The notes beneath the pieces were generated by a model that ran no database searches, had not been told where the DNA came from, and was given only the letters and a program-made list of their open reading frames with translations. 64,000 nt of DNA from Ceratotherium simum simum (lineage: Eukaryota; Chordata; Mammalia; Perissodactyla; Rhinocerotidae), in contig NW_004454207.1 in NCBI RefSeq assembly GCF_000283155.1, forward strand, positions 1,626,383 through 1,690,382. The letters run 5' to 3'. Position numbers and translations under genes: made by a program. Shown piece after piece: positions 35,896 through 49,008 of the stretch (position 1 is its first letter; every line of letters starts with the position of its first letter).

Positions 35896-37525
35896 AAGAC
35901 CATGTACTTCCCACTCCCAGGGCCCATGATACCCTCATTGGCTCCATCCTCCACAAAAAAATTATTAAAAATTTTATTTTACTACTGTTTTGGCATAAAG
36001 ACAAATATAATCCAGGTTGGAGTCGTTATTATATATATGTTTTTATTTTGTTTGTTTTTTCTTCTGATTTTAAAAGAAATTAAAATGAAAATAATTTTTA
36101 TGGGCCTCTAGACATATTGTGGGCCATGGACCCTGGGCTTATTGTGCCTAATGGAGAAGTTGGCCCTGTCCTCTCAAACACAATTCTTCCTTCCATTTTT
36201 TTTTTATAGCAGAAGGGAAAGTTAAGAGAAGCTAGAGCTTTGAGGTCAAGAGAAGTGGAATGAGTCATAGAAGCAAAGAATATCCAGTACTAAGCGGAGT
36301 TTTAAAGTCATTGTGATCAGTCATTTTTCAAAATTTTCCTTTAGTGTTGGCACCCTTTTTTGTAAAAATATGAATTCTTATATGCAATGTTAGTATATAA
36401 AATTGGTCAAAGTGGGCAGGTGCTGGATCTCTCATTCCCTGCCACCCTCTCATTCTGAGGGGCTTTCGAGGGACCCTCGCTGACCCTTAAGGTGCAGTGG
36501 AACATAATCTGAAACCTCACCTCTCTCCCAGGGAATTCAGTGAGACCCAGAGAAGCTGAGCTGCTCACTGAGAGCCGGGCCTGGGTATCTGGACCCTGGG
36601 CTGGGGCTATTTCCACTAGCCTCCTCCTACACTTATGCCTATCTGGGTCCAAGGAGTCACAGCCAAATCCAGTTTTGAATCCTCTAAACATGATTAAACT
36701 GGGAGATATGTGAAAATAATGATAGGTCAGCAACCATCTCTTCATCTCCAGATGACTTTTTAACCTTTGGTTCCCTGTTCCCTTAGCATGATGGTTTGGA
36801 ACCAGGCAGCTGTGCTCAGTCAAGTGCAGGAATCTCAACCACCCCCGTTCCTGCTGTTGGAATGGTGTTACGAGGGTTCCCTACTGACCAAGGCCTGACC
36901 ATCCGAAGTGGGAGAGGTCTCCAACACACTCCTGTGCAGAGGGGTCTCATGGACAGAAGATGGTCCCAGCTCTGCCACCCATCCTCCCCTCTGGTCCTTA
37001 GGTGCCGTGGCCGCCTGGCTGGTTGCCCTGAGGATCATGTGTGTGACAGCTCAGAAAGCAATCCAAGCAAGGGCACTCTCTGGTTGTAATGTGGGAGTCA
37101 CAGATAGGATCAGAATCCCCTGAATGATAGGTTTTGTTTGACAAGTGTGCTACACATAGTAGCTAATTAATTAATATTGAAAATGAATGAAAAGTGAAGA
37201 CATTCAAACACCAGGAAAGGTTTCGAGTTTTTTTTTGAGGTCTCCTTTGGGCTTGAGGCTCAGGCCATCAGGTCTTCCTCATCCTCCCTCTGATGGGTCC
37301 AGTTGTCCCTGTAAGATTTGTTTCTGAAGATCCTGGGAATAATAAAAGGCTGGAGAGGAAGATACCTCATCTGGGGAAGGGCAGAAGATTCTAGGATGTG
37401 AGTACAGACTCACACAAATCCCTCCGTGTTACCCTTTGGTCAGTGCCAATTCTGCTCTGGGCTTCATTGTTTTCTGCATCTGGAGGCTTCTAAGGAGATA
37501 GTGAGGTGTGAGCTTCAGAAAATAT
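35896..37525. other. Intergenic, G+C-moderate stretch
   Basis: 36400-37100 is richer in G+C than its surroundings and has overlapping frames on both strands (36407-36838 minus, 36796-37089 plus) without homology. No repeat identified. Confidence 0.4.
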
Positions 37526-37685
37526 AGACATTCAAGTCCTAGCTCTGCTGGGTGACCTGGGGAAATTTAAGTAATCCCTTGAAGTTTCAGTTTCCCCTTC
37601 TCTACAATGGAAAACAATGATACCTATTTCACATCTTTGCTTTAAAGATCAATTGTGATAATATCTGAAATAATGCCGAGTAATC
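37526..37685 (+). repeat. MIR SINE fragment
   Basis: CTAGCTCTGCTGGGTGACCTGG...TTTCAGTTTCCCCTTCTCTA...ATGATACCTATTTCACA is the MIR core and 3' part. Confidence 0.75.
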
Positions 37686-37689
37686 TCTC

Positions 37690-38085
37690 TTCTGGATATT
37701 TCTCAGGGAAATTCTCACATAGATACATAAGGAACATTTTCGAAGATGTTCATCATGACATTTATAGTAGTGGAGTGTTGGAAATACCACCACTGGCGGG
37801 AGGTGGGGAGGTTGTTAGTAAACTGTGAAGAAAGCATACTCTGGAATATTTCTTAGCAATTAGAAGGAACATACTGGATTTGCACACAGCAACATGGGCA
37901 GATCTTTAAAACAGTGCTGTGTGGAAAAAAGAAAGAGAATGATATGGGTTTAGAGCCGAATGCCATGCATGTAACATAAAATACAGGTATACAAACACAT
38001 CCCTAAATGCTATACAAGGTCATGTACAAATAAAAGTATACATATCGAATACATTAGAATAGTGGAGTAGGGGAACAGAGGTAGA
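37690..38085 (+). repeat. LINE ORF2-end-like sequence
   Basis: AAGATGTTCATCATGACATT...CTCTGGAATATTTCTTAGCAATTAGAAGGA...GCAACATGGGCAGATCTTTA mirrors the LINE ORF2 C-terminal phrase, but is too diverged to assign to L1 or L2. Confidence 0.5.
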
Positions 38086-38279
38086 AAATAAATAAATAAA
38101 ACAAAATCAGGCCTTGTAGAGTCTAATGATGAAAATGTACCATAAACCAGGGAGTCTGATTAATTCAACCTTCTGCAACTGAAACCCCAAAATAAAATTT
38201 CTTAGCAGTTAGCCTATCACACAGTAGGCCTAGTTATACCTAACTAGTTGTAACTGACTAGTTATACCTAACTCTGGAG

Positions 38280-38495
38280 CAGGATTTCTCAATCTCAGCA
38301 CGAATGACATTTTGGACTGGAGCATTCTTTGTCATCGGGGCTAGCCTATGCATTTTAGCAAATTTAGCAGCATCCCTAGCCTCTAACAACTAGATGCCAG
38401 TAGCATCCCTTCCCCGGTTGTGTCAATCCAAAGTATCTCCAGATATTGCAAAATGTCCCGAGGGGGTGCAGAGTCACCTTGATTGAGAACCACTG
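38280..38495 (-). mobile_element. MER20-like hAT-Charlie element
   Basis: CAGGATTTCTCAATCTCAGC to GATTGAGAACCACTG, with ACTAGATGCCAGTAGCATCC and TATCTCCAGATATTGC internally. About 216 bases, full length. Confidence 0.85.
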
Positions 38496-38499
38496 ACTT

Positions 38500-40048
38500 A
38501 GAGAGTGGTGATAGAGAAACTGAAGATGGGCTACCAGAAAAATAGTCTTTCTGCTATGTGCTGGGTGAAGTTATAGGTCAAAAATCTGTATTTGGTGTGA
38601 AAAAAGTATGTCCAGGCAGAAAAGCAAATAAGGAAAGAAATAGGAAGAACAAAGTATCAAGAACAGTCGGATCTCCATACCACTAACAAACCAGTTTTGT
38701 TTTGAAGGTACTCACCTCTGGAAGACACAAGCATATTTCATTTGTAATGAAGCTAAGAAAAAGCACTTTATCATTATTAAGATGTGTTTATGCCTCTGTG
38801 TATACAAATACACACACATATATATGATTGTTCCTTCATTTAGCAATTCATAAGAAGATAGTATCCTGAATATTCTTGTTTTTTCCCCTGTTCTGAGTAT
38901 GGTGAAATATTATATTTTTCTTTTTGAGTCATCTTCTAAACAGATAGTCCATAATTTGATAGAGTGAAAGATGATTAATTCTTCAGGAGAAATTTGGAAA
39001 CTTTCTATCATATAGTGTGTGTTCAATAAATACCAACTAGATGACATCTGTGATTTCATCTGCTCTGTGGTATATATTTTAATGCATTCTTGTGTACCTT
39101 GTATTCTGTCACTTGTAATTTATGTCCCTTTGGAAAGGTAGATCTTACCTTTAAATATATTATTAGGATCTCTTGAAAACATCTGTTTTGTAAATATCCC
39201 ATCAATTCTGTTTCTACGACATGTTTATGATCAAATTGGAGATGTTAGAAGAGGTAAGGAAAAGGGGAATAAGGATGTTACAGCTTTCTAAAACTCTGGC
39301 TGGTGTTAATTGAAAATGAAGGTACTTTTATTCCCCTTGTCATTTTGATGTATCTCTGAATTTTTGTAAACGGATTTTCTTTTTAAGCTTCAGAGATTAC
39401 AAGCTATGCAATATTCCACCTCAGCTGCTGTAATTGATTAGCCACATCTTCTATTTTAACAGTGCAGTGACTAGGGTGAAAAATAATAGATTACCGTTCC
39501 AGCCTTCCAAATTGAACTTCAGTCTGTTGCATTTCAGCCTGGGACAAAAGAGTTTCCTTTGAGTATCTAAGTTTCTCTTTGACATCAGTGTTTTCAAGTG
39601 TGATGCACACTTAATTTTGCAGAAACTATTCTTTTTATTTCAGTCTATGAAGATGTGCTACTTGGGTTTTGCTATAAACTAAGGTTAGTTCCTCCACTCA
39701 GATAGATGGGTAGAAGACCAAAACAAGACCTCTTTATTTTCAGACAATAAGTTAGCTCAGGGTCAATAAATGTGTCTGAAAGAAAATACTTTTCTCAGAT
39801 AACAGAAGAACATGTCATTTTCCTGATCCAGTCCTTTATTTATGAAAATCCATTATTATCCCATGAGTATGTGTATGTAGAATTATAGCATTTTAAAGAA
39901 AATTTCCTTTCAGATATATACCTCAAAACACCAAATTGAGGGAAAAAGATTTCAGTATATAAAAATTCCAGTATGAGCTGCCTGCCCAAAGTTTTGTGTG
40001 AGGTAGGAATTTTTTCACCTGCATTTACAAAATGTGAAAAATTGATTT
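38500..40048. other. Intergenic, nothing recognised
   Basis: Contains a small CACACACATATATATG tract near 38810. No gene or named repeat seen. Confidence 0.4.
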
Positions 40049-40067
40049 ACAAATTTGGGATAATATA

Positions 40068-40282
40068 GGGCCGGCCCCGTGGCTTGGTGGTTAAGTGCGT
40101 GCGCTCCGCTGCCGGCGGCCCGGGTTCGGATCCCGGGCGCGCACCGAGGCACCACTCCTCCAGCCATGCTGAGGCCGCGTCCCACATACAGCAACTAGAA
40201 GGATGTGCAGCTATGACAGACAACTATGTACTGGGGCTTTGGGGAAAAATAAATAAAATCTTAAAAAAAAAAAAAAAAAAGA
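40068..40282 (+). mobile_element. ERE SINE, short subtype
   Basis: GGGCCGGCCCCGTGGCTTGG...GGGTTCGGATCCCGGGCGCG...CAACTAGAAGGATGTGCAGC...ACTGGGGCTTTGGGG then AATAAATAAAATCTT and poly(A). Perfect 19-bp target duplication ACAAATTTGGGATAATATA (40049-40067 and 40283-40301). Confidence 0.96.
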
Positions 40283-40301
40283 ACAAATTTGGGATAATAT
40301 A

Positions 40302-41334
40302 AACCTGCTAATCTTTGATTTCTTCAAACTGTTCTCAGATATTAAGCTTTCTCATCAACATATTCCTACTTGTTAAACGTCGTTTCTCAACCTTCATCGG
40401 GAGCACATCCAGAGTGATCAGTGATAGTGGAGTGACGGCCCCATACCTGGATCGGGGTTCGGAATCTGCAGTATGGAACGTGGGATGCTGAGAGCCAGGC
40501 AGTCTATTAAGGTCCAAGCCAAGGTGGAGGCAGCTGAGGTTCAAACTCCTGGAAGTTTCCCTCAAACAGCAGGGCCAAAGGGTTCGAGATGGACTAGGCA
40601 GAGGTCAAGACTTCACAGTTCAGAGCCCAGTAAGGATAAGATTGGAGGTTTGAGAGAATGGAGAAACCATTGTAAGAATTGCTCCTTGCATGTTCTCCAA
40701 TTGTCCTCCGATCCCAGTTCATGGACGTATGCCACAGTTCTAGGGAGAAGGGACTGGAAATGTCTTTTTTTTAACTAATAGAGAGCCCCCATGCACTGCT
40801 GAAAATCCTGGGGGCTTGTTAGGATTGTCCGAGGGGGTTACTGTAGAGGCCTAGGGAGCCACAGAGCCAACATTTTCAGAGGGGACCATGGCCACCTAGA
40901 CACAGAGCCCCATAACAGACTACTGAGAGCTGCACAGCTGTCACAATAGAACACAGGCATAAGATGTCTCGACATGTGGGGCCAGTGAAACATTGATGAG
41001 TATAGGTGAGCTGCAAAGAATGCTGTTTGTTCTTCCTCATGTGACCTCGTGCCTGCATACTCTCCATGCTATTAGATCCCACAGAAACGTAGTGCAAAAT
41101 ATTAACATATTTTATTACATTCTGCCTCTTTTATAGAAGGTAAACATTAGTACAACAGTGTTAGAACAGTTGCCGTAATTTCTTAAGATTTTGCTCCATT
41201 TGGAGCCTTTGAAAGAAATCTAACTTGCATTCTAAAATCTAGACTGGTCTATAAAGATTCTGGAAAATTTCTTATGAGTGGGGAAACCATGAAAACAACA
41301 ATGTATGTTACCCATGAAGAAGAAATTTCTACTA
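40302..41334. other. Intergenic, nothing recognised
   Basis: The frame 40473-40778 has no homology. No repeat core seen. Confidence 0.4.
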
Positions 41335-42450
41335 AGGCATAATGTACAGGCAGTAAAATGGAAAGATCTTAAGTGCACAGTCGAGTGAGGAAGGAAAATA
41401 TTTTCCTTTCCTTGACAAAGGAAAATATCTGTACCCATCATCTCAATATGGAACATTTCTATTGTCCCAGAAAGTTCCTTCATGTCCCTTTCCAGTCAAA
41501 TCTACCTCCAACTCTTCCATCCCCAACCCCAGGCCACCACTAGTTGATTTCTTTACTATAGAAGTTTGTTTGTTCTAGAAATCGATATAAATAGAACCAT
41601 ACAACATGTACTCTTTCATGTCTGGATTCGTTCACTCAACATACTGATTTTGAGATTCATTCACGTTGTTGCATGTATCAGTAGTTTGTTCCTTTTTATT
41701 GCTGAGTAATATAACATTGTATGAATATACCACAATTTGGTTATCCACTCACTTGTTGATGGAAATCTGTTTCCAGTTTTTGGCCACCATGAATGAAGTT
41801 CCTGTGAACATTTACATATAAGGAATACCTAGGAGTAAGAGTATGGAAACTTTATAAGAAAATGTCAAACTCTTCTCCAAATATGTCACACACCATTTTA
41901 CACCTCCACCAACAATGTCTGAGAATTCCTGTTGCTCCACACCCTAGGTACCACTTATAAATTCTAATCTTTTCATTTAAACCATCTTATTGGGTTTATA
42001 GTAGTATCTCATTGTGATTTTAATTTGCATTTCCTGATGACTTATGATGCTGAATATCTTTGCATGTGCTTATTGGCCATCTATCATCTTCTTTTGTGAA
42101 GTGTATTTTCAAGTCCCATTAAAAATATTAAGTTGTTTGTCTTTTTATTATTGATTTGTAGTACTTCTTTTTATCATCTGGATTCATGTACTTTGTCATG
42201 GATGATGTATTACAAATCTGATCCTAGTCTGTGGCTTGCCTTTTCATTTTCTTAGTAGTGTCTGTTGGTGAGCAGAAGTTTCTAATTTTGATGAAGCTTC
42301 TAATTTATCACTTTTTATTTTATGGTTAATGCTTTTTGGGTCCTGTTTAAAGAAATCTTTGCTTACTACAAAGTCAGGAAGATATTTTCCTCAAAAAATT
42401 TTACGATTTTTGCTTTTACGTTTAGGCCTATGATTCTATGAAGGTATTTC
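41335..42450 (-). mobile_element. Old L1, 3' part of ORF2, reverse
   Basis: ATAGAACCATACAACATGTACTC, TTTTTATTGCTGAGTAATAT, TTTTACACCTCCACCAACAA, TAATTTGCATTTCCTGATGA and GTCTGTGGCTTGCCTTTTCA are reverse-complement ORF2/3' UTR text. Many stops and indels. Confidence 0.88.
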
Positions 42451-43039
42451 TTATTTACTATTTATATACAAATCTGTGAGGGACGTGAAAAACAATTTAT
42501 ATGACAAAACAGCTCTTTGTGAAAATAATGGCATGCAAAACATATGTCCTAAAAATAAGTTATTCATAGTGGCCTATTAAGTTGCAATCATGTATTAGTA
42601 AGCAAGTGATTTAGAAAATCAGCTGTCTTTCATTCTGCTGGGAGAGCTTGCTAATTAATGTAAAACTCGATTTGTAATAATATGGGAAAGATTATCTAGC
42701 TGAATTCAGTTTTGCTAACAAAAGAATGTGCAGGTTTTTACATGCATTTCTTTTACGCAGATGCATTTCGCAATTTGAAATAATTTCTTATCAATGGCAT
42801 ATTGTCTCTAGAAATAGTTACGGTTTTGGAAATCTCTTTCCTCAGCTTTTATGCAGAACTCATCAGCCCCTTTCTTTTATGAGAGGCACATGGTGAACCC
42901 TCCAAGAGGTGCTGAGGATGGTCTTTATCAGCAGCAAGGCCAGCTGTTATAGATGACCTCCATCTCTATTTCCAAGCAGAAACTCCAGAAAAGTTCAGTT
43001 TGCAGATGAAAATTCTTTCCTCCCTTCCTCCTTCTTCCA

Positions 43040-43130
43040 TTTATCAAAGATTTATGCAGCACCTCTGATGTGCCAGGATTAGTAGACGTAACTAGAGGAG
43101 CACCAAGGATACTCCTTGCTCATTAAATGC
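43040..43130. repeat. L2-type fragment
   Basis: GCAGCACCTCTGATGTGCCA...TACTCCTTGCTC resembles the L2 3' end. Confidence 0.35.
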
Positions 43131-43173
43131 AATTTTCTTATTATTTTTTACCTACATGAAATATGTGAATAAC

Positions 43174-43689
43174 TATCAGTCAAGGTTCTCTAGAGAAACA
43201 GAACCAGTAGGATATATGTGTATGTACATGTATATGTATGTGCATTTATGTGTATCTATGTGTAATGTATATATATGTACACATACATACATTAAAGAGA
43301 TTTCTTTTTAGGAGTTGGCGCACGTGATTGTTGGGCTTGGCAAGTCTGAAATCTGTAGGGCAGGCTGGCAGGCTGGAAGCTCGGACAGGAGTTGATGTTG
43401 TAGTCTTAAGTTCTAAATGTGTGGGGTAGGCCAGCAGGCTAGAAATTCAGGCAAGACCTCTGTTACAGTCTTAAGGCAGGATTTCTTCTTTGGGAAACCT
43501 AAGTTTTTGCTCTAAAGGCTTTCAACTGATTGGATAAGGCCCACCCACATTCTGGAGAGTGATCTCCTTTACTTAAAGACAACTGATTGTAGATGTTAAT
43601 CACGTCTACAAAATACCTTCACTAAACTAGTGTTTGACCAACAACCAACCATAACCTAGACAAGTTGACACATAAAATTTAACCATCAC
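43174..43689 (-). mobile_element. LTR-type repeat, reverse orientation
   Basis: TATCAGTCAAGGTTCTCTAG...AACAGAACCAGTAGG, an internal TATATGTGTATG-rich tract, GATTGGATAAGGCCCACCCAC and terminal AGTTGACACATAAAATTT then AACCATCAC are a widespread mammalian LTR-like repeat. AATAAC flanks it on both sides (43168-43173 and 43690-43695). Confidence 0.7.
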
Positions 43690-44089
43690 AATAACCTTTA
43701 GCAGATTCTTAAGTATTAGGTTATTTGGAACCGGAATATTTTATAATAAAGTCCAATTTTTCAAAAGCGATACAATGTATCACAAATCTTGTAGTAGAGT
43801 ACGGCATACATTCAACACTTTGTATAATAAAAATATATATTTCTACTTACATGAAGGTAAACAATGTCTGCCACAGGCATAAAGTTGTGGCTTAGTTTCT
43901 ATAGAAATGATAAAGGGGGAGTAGGGTTCTTTCTCTTAGATCCAGGCAGCAAATATACCTAGCAGTGGATAACCCAAGCCTTATCTTTTCTTCCGGAAAT
44001 AAAGCTGAAGTGTTGGACCATCTGATGAAAGACTGGACTTCTGCATCCTGTCTTGGTGCTTGAGCTGGTTCTCCTTCACCTCTCCCCCC

Positions 44090-44391
44090 TAGCCCCAGGG
44101 CTCCTCAAACTCCATCTTGTCTGTGAAACCAGCAATGGTTCATCTTACAGAATTTTTTTTCTCCAGAGATAATACCACCCCATGGGATAGCTGGAGGTCA
44201 CCAGGGCTCTCTCCTGGGCTCCTTTCTCTACTCTTACTCCCTAGGGGACTTCTTTATCCAATCTCATGGTTTCAGCTACTGATGATGATGCTGATGACTT
44301 GCAAATTTACAACTCCAGCCTAGACTTTTCTCCAGACTCACAGGGTCAAATTTGTAAGTGATACTGCCATTTGATTGTCTAAAGGGCATCT
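44090..44391 (+). mobile_element. L2 ORF2 fragment, first half
   Basis: CCTAGGGGACTTC...TGGTTTCAGCTACTGATGAT...CAACTCCAGCCTAGACTTTTCTCC is L2 reverse-transcriptase 3' text. It resumes at 45235. Confidence 0.65.
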
Positions 44392-45234
44392 AAGGATTCT
44401 GATACCCTATTCCAGTGTGTATGTGAAGGGGTTTTCCCTGTACCACTAAGCAATTCTCTGACACCAGCTGCGTGTCCTACGATTCAACTCAATTCTGACA
44501 CTATCTACCTGGAGATAGCATCAGATCCCACAGGTTAAGGGCTCAGTCCTACAAGACTGCCCCCTCCTCCCACTTTAGATGCCAGTCACAAGTCCAGGTT
44601 GTCACCTGGGCTTCTGAACGACCCACTTGACTGACCCACTATAGATCAGAGACTCCAACGACCCCCTCCTCGGGTTCAATTAATTTGTTGTAGTGGCTCA
44701 CAGAACTCAGAGAAACATTTTACTTACTAGATCACTGGTTTATTATAAAAGGATGTAACACAGGAACATCCAGATGAAAAAGATGCATAGAGCAAGGTAT
44801 GTGGGAAGGGGCTCGGAACTTCTATGCCCTCTTCAGACATGTCATTCTCCCCAAATCTCCACAAGCTCACCAACCCGGAAGCTCTCTGAACCCTGTCCTT
44901 TTGGGTTTTTATGGAGGCTTCATTGCTTAGGCATGATTGATTAAATCATTGGCCATTGCCAATTGATTCAATCTCCAGCCCCTCTCCCCTACCCGGAAGT
45001 CGGAGGTAAAACTGGAAGTTCCAACCCTCTAATCACATGGTTGATTCTCCTGGCAACCAGCCCCCATCCTTAACTGTGGTCCAAAAGTTACCTTATTAAC
45101 ATAACAAAAGATATCTTTATTGCTCTCATCTCTTAGGAAATTTCAAGGGTTTTAGGAGCTCTGTGCCAGAAACAGGGATGAAGACCAAATATCTATAGTT
45201 CTTATTATAAGTCACCATATCCCAGCATCTCAAC
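44392..45234 (-). mobile_element. ERVL-type LTR inserted in L2
   Basis: GGGTTCAATTAATTTGTTGTAG, ACCAACCCGGAAGCTCTCTG, TTTTATGGAGGCTTCATTGC, GATTGATTAAATCATTGGCC and TTTAGGAGCTCTGTGCCAG form a familiar LTR whose precise name I am unsure of. GCATCT occurs at both borders (44386-44391 and 45235-45240). Confidence 0.65.
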
Positions 45235-45600
45235 CTTGACATATCTAAAAGAAAATTACTGAAGTTTCTCTTCAAACCTCCTCCCGCTCAGGTTTTCCTT
45301 AGCTTGGTAAACAGTACCACAAACCACTTGGTTGCTCAGGCAAATATTTAGGCATTATCCCTGATTCCTTTCTTCCCTCCCAATAGTCACAATCCATCAC
45401 TAAGTCCTGCCATTGTTACCTCTAGAATATATCCTGATTTGTCCACATTCGTCCATCTCCACTAATATTACCCTGGTCCCGGCCACTATCACGTCTTGCC
45501 TGGACCACCAAAATACTTTCCTAACTCTTCCTCCTGCTTCTATTTTTGCCCCCACAATCCATTCTCCAGTTGCATGTTAATTTAGTAACTATAGTACTGT
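45235..45600 (+). mobile_element. L2 ORF2 fragment, second half
   Basis: GGCATTATCCCTGATTCCTT, AATCCATCACTAAGTCCTGC, CTGGTCCCGGCCACTATCAC and CTTGCCTGGACCACC are L2 ORF2 text, collinear with 44090-44391. Confidence 0.75.
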
Positions 45601-46990
45601 GACTTTACTAGATAATAAGGATATGAAAAGACTACAGGGTTCACTCAAGTCTTTAGAAGTGGAGGAGAAGGTATTCAGTATCTTCATGAGCCAAATGTAT
45701 ACAAAACCTAATCATTTAGATTTGGGGAAGGGCTACCAGGCTTTCATTGGAGGACTCAAGAATCAGATTACATGGAGCTGAGCTGTGAGACCACCCAGTG
45801 TGGAGAGCATTAATGTGTCAGCTATAAAGAGAGCTCAGTGTGGCCCTTGAGGGTTGGGTGCAAGAATCTCATAGGGGCTGAGGCATGGGCCTCTTTTCAG
45901 GGAGCTAGATGACAAGCCCAAACATCACCTGGGGAGGTAACCCAGCCTTCTTGGAGGATGCCATAACTGCTTGAATGAAAACATTAGGATGCTTAACACT
46001 TAAGGAAGCAGTTACGTTTCCTTAGTGGATAACCATCTTTTAATCCAAGGAAAAGTTAAAATTTAGAACAAAATTTAAGAGAATCAAAACTATAGCATTA
46101 ATATTTTTGTGTTTAAGAATAACCTATACATATTTGGTATTTTAGGTGTTTTTAATATTTAAAAGAATTTGACCTATTAAAATAACCAATCAGCTTTTTG
46201 ATACCAGTTCAAAATGTGTATTTGAGTTATTGATTTGAACTTGTGATTTTAGCTTGAAATCTTATGAAGTTTATAAGGAAAATTAGAAAATTCAGGAAAA
46301 CTTAAGTTTATCAACATATTTACAAATTTAATCTATTAGATTTATAAACATTAGTACTTGGGAAGGTTTGTTACTCACACAATTGAAGCATGTAAAAAAA
46401 GAATAAAATATATTAGAATTTAAAATCCTGTTTAATATACTAGAGAGAGTCTAATCAACTACATTGACAATGGGAGCAGACATTAATTAAAGATCCCCCA
46501 AGAGTGATTATTAAAATTTGGTAGATTTATAAATATAATAATATGATTAGTAAATTGAATGTAAAAGCTGAGAAGAACTAGTTTTTGAGTTGGAAACTTT
46601 ACTAAATTGATTATTTTTAATCTCAAAGGTAATTTTAAATACTATTTTTTTGTATGTAAAAACTAAAATGAGAAAAAGCCAAAAATATTTATTGACATTT
46701 AATAATTAACCTTACTACTTACGAGTAATCAGGAGCTACCCAAGGAGGATGACTCAGCTCTTAACATATGTATGTGAACCAGAAGGCTCAGGAAAATGGC
46801 CCCTCCTTCCAACAGAGTCAGTTGGAAGGACAAATACCTGCAGCAATTGAGGAAGCAGATTTCTAGAAGTTTGTTTACTGCTTCTAATCAGCAAATGTTC
46901 AGAAATATTGAGGTTGAGTCTTGGAGTGTCTTGCCATGCTATTAAAAAATGTTTTTTTTATGATGAGAAAATAATAACTTGTTTAACCCA
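45601..46990. other. AT-rich intergenic DNA, nothing recognised
   Basis: 46040-46720 is strongly AT-rich with many stops in all frames. No repeat core identified. Confidence 0.4.
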
Positions 46991-47135
46991 CCCAGTAACC
47001 AATGAAGTAGGCACTATTATTCTCCTCATTGTCCAAATGAAGATGGAGAGAAGCAAGATGTTTACGTGACTTGCTAAAGTACACAGCAAAGAGTGGAACT
47101 GAGATCCACCCTCAGAGCTCCAGAGAATGAGATCT
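46991..47135 (-). repeat. MIR SINE fragment
   Basis: GTAGGCACTATTATTCTCCTCATTGTCCAAATGAAGATGGAG and ACTTGCTAAAGTACACAGC follow reverse MIR. Confidence 0.65.
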
Positions 47136-47749
47136 TAACTGTCTGGCTTAAAATTTCTTATTGTATTGAGTATGAAGCAAAAATACAGAAGTAGCTGATT
47201 AATTACTGAACAACTGGAAACCCGACCTAGGCAGAGTTGTGGAGTCATTCAAGTCCAGTCCTCCTAGTTCTCAGCTCAACCTTTCTGTGCCCTTTTTCCT
47301 AATTCTTTTTAATCTGTCATCCTTTCCTTACATGAGAAGGTTAAGTCTGTGATATGAGTCTCCCCACCTATTGGCTGGTAAACTTTTCCATTTTCAGGTA
47401 TGTCAGTGTTTATTTCAATTGTCACTTTCATTTCTTGTCTCTTATCTCCAGTTGTGGCTTTCGCCTTGATATTAAAATGATTCTAGCCTTCAGGATACAA
47501 GTGGATAGATATTTGTGAAGCAAAAGTGTTCCTAAAATCTAAAATAATCCCTTGTTTCCTGCCAGAGGCTGTTCTAGCCAGTTCCAAAGGCCTATTTCTG
47601 GACCTCTTGGCAGTTGTCAAAGGGTGGAAGGTTTGTGTTGCTTATCAGCTTCTTACAGGAAATGGAGTTTGTCTTAGGTCTACCAGCAAGCCCACTCTGG
47701 TCTTTGCCTATTCTCTCTTGCTTTATTTGATGATTTAAAATATGTCCAC

Positions 47750-48267
47750 AAATTCTTTGACACATTCTTCAAAAAATGGAGCATAATTTCTCTCCCCTTG
47801 AGTATGGCCTTGACTAAATATCTTGCTTCTGATAAATAAAATAAGGTGGAAGTGTAATACATGACTTCTGAGACTACATCATAAAAGGCATTGTAGCTTC
47901 CTCCTTGGTCGCTCTTGGACCATTCACTCTGGAGAAAGCCAGCAGCCTGCCATAAAGGGCACTCAAGTAGCCCTATGAAGAGGTGAACGTGGCAAGGAAC
48001 TGAGGCCTCCTGCTGGTAGCCAGCATCAACTTGTTCACCATATGAGCCATTTTGGAAACAGATCCTGCAATCCCAATCAAGCCTTCAGATGACTGTAGCC
48101 CAGCCAGTACCATGACTGCAATCTCATGAGAGACCTTGAACCAGAACTAGTCCCCCAAGTAGTTCCCAAGTTCTTACCCACAGAAACTGTAAGATAATAA
48201 ATGTTTGTTGTTTTAAACTGCTAATTTTTAGAGTAATTTGTTATGTAGCAATAGATACCTAATGTAC
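47750..48267 (+). mobile_element. MaLR-like LTR
   Basis: TCTCTCCCCTTGAGTATGGC, GAACTGAGGCCTCCTGC, CAAGCCTTCAGATGACTGTAG, CATGAGAGACCTTGAACCAGAA and AATAAATGTTTGTTGTTTTA are the same LTR family as 31089 and 49790. Confidence 0.7.
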
Positions 48268-48711
48268 TTTCCTTGGTTGAACCCCAATCTAGGCATCTCC
48301 ACATGCTCACTTACTCCTAAATAGCTCCTCCTCACACAGACTCATTCAAGGCTCCTAAGAACATATCTGGTTTTTCCCATCACCTTTGAACATCTCATAT
48401 TTAAGATAATATTTGTATTACAAACTCTTTCTTGGACAGATTCTTATATGATCAATGTTATATTTTCTTCCAATATTAAAGCTTTAAACAATGAAGCATG
48501 TTGGAAATCTTTCTCATTCTTCAGAGAGGAATTCCTGTAATTTTGGGGTAGTTTTAATGTATTATGTCTATTCTGTATTCTTCTTCTGGACGTAAAGAGC
48601 TTACAGACATGACTTCATTCTGATAAAGCCCCTTGGACACGAAGGAGACAGATCCTCCTACTTTGTGGTCTGTGGTTAAGAAATGGTATATGCTGTATGC
48701 TACAATTTTAG

Positions 48712-48880
48712 ATCAGTAGTTCTCGACCCTAGCTACACATTAGAATCACCTGGAGAGCTTCATAAAAATTTCAATCAGAATCTCTGTTGGGGTGGGGGTA
48801 GGAATTTATATATTTTAAAAGGCTTCCATGCACCTCTATTAGGCAGCCAAGGTGGGGGACCACTGCTTTGGGTCATACCC
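48712..48880 (+). mobile_element. MER5-like hAT-Charlie element
   Basis: CAGTAGTTCTCGACCCTAGC, ATTAGAATCACCTGGAGAGC and terminal GGGGGACCACTG. Confidence 0.75.
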
Positions 48881-48889
48881 AGCGTAGAA

Positions 48890-49005
48890 TTCAGTCCTTC
48901 AGTACCAGCTCTAAAGAAAGCACAGTGCTGGTGGTTCTGCTACTAGTTAGCTATGTCATCCTAGGAAAGTCACTTTTCCTCTCTGGATATCCATTTTCTA
49001 GAATA
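48890..49005 (+). repeat. MIR fragment
   Basis: CTACTAGTTAGCTATGTCAT followed by CTAGGAAAGTCACTTTTCCT is the MIR core. Confidence 0.6.
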
Positions 49006-49008
49006 GAG

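Noticed and set aside
36407..37123. 143-codon minus-strand frame and overlapping plus frames
   Set aside because: No recognisable family, poor start context, and frames on opposite strands overlap.
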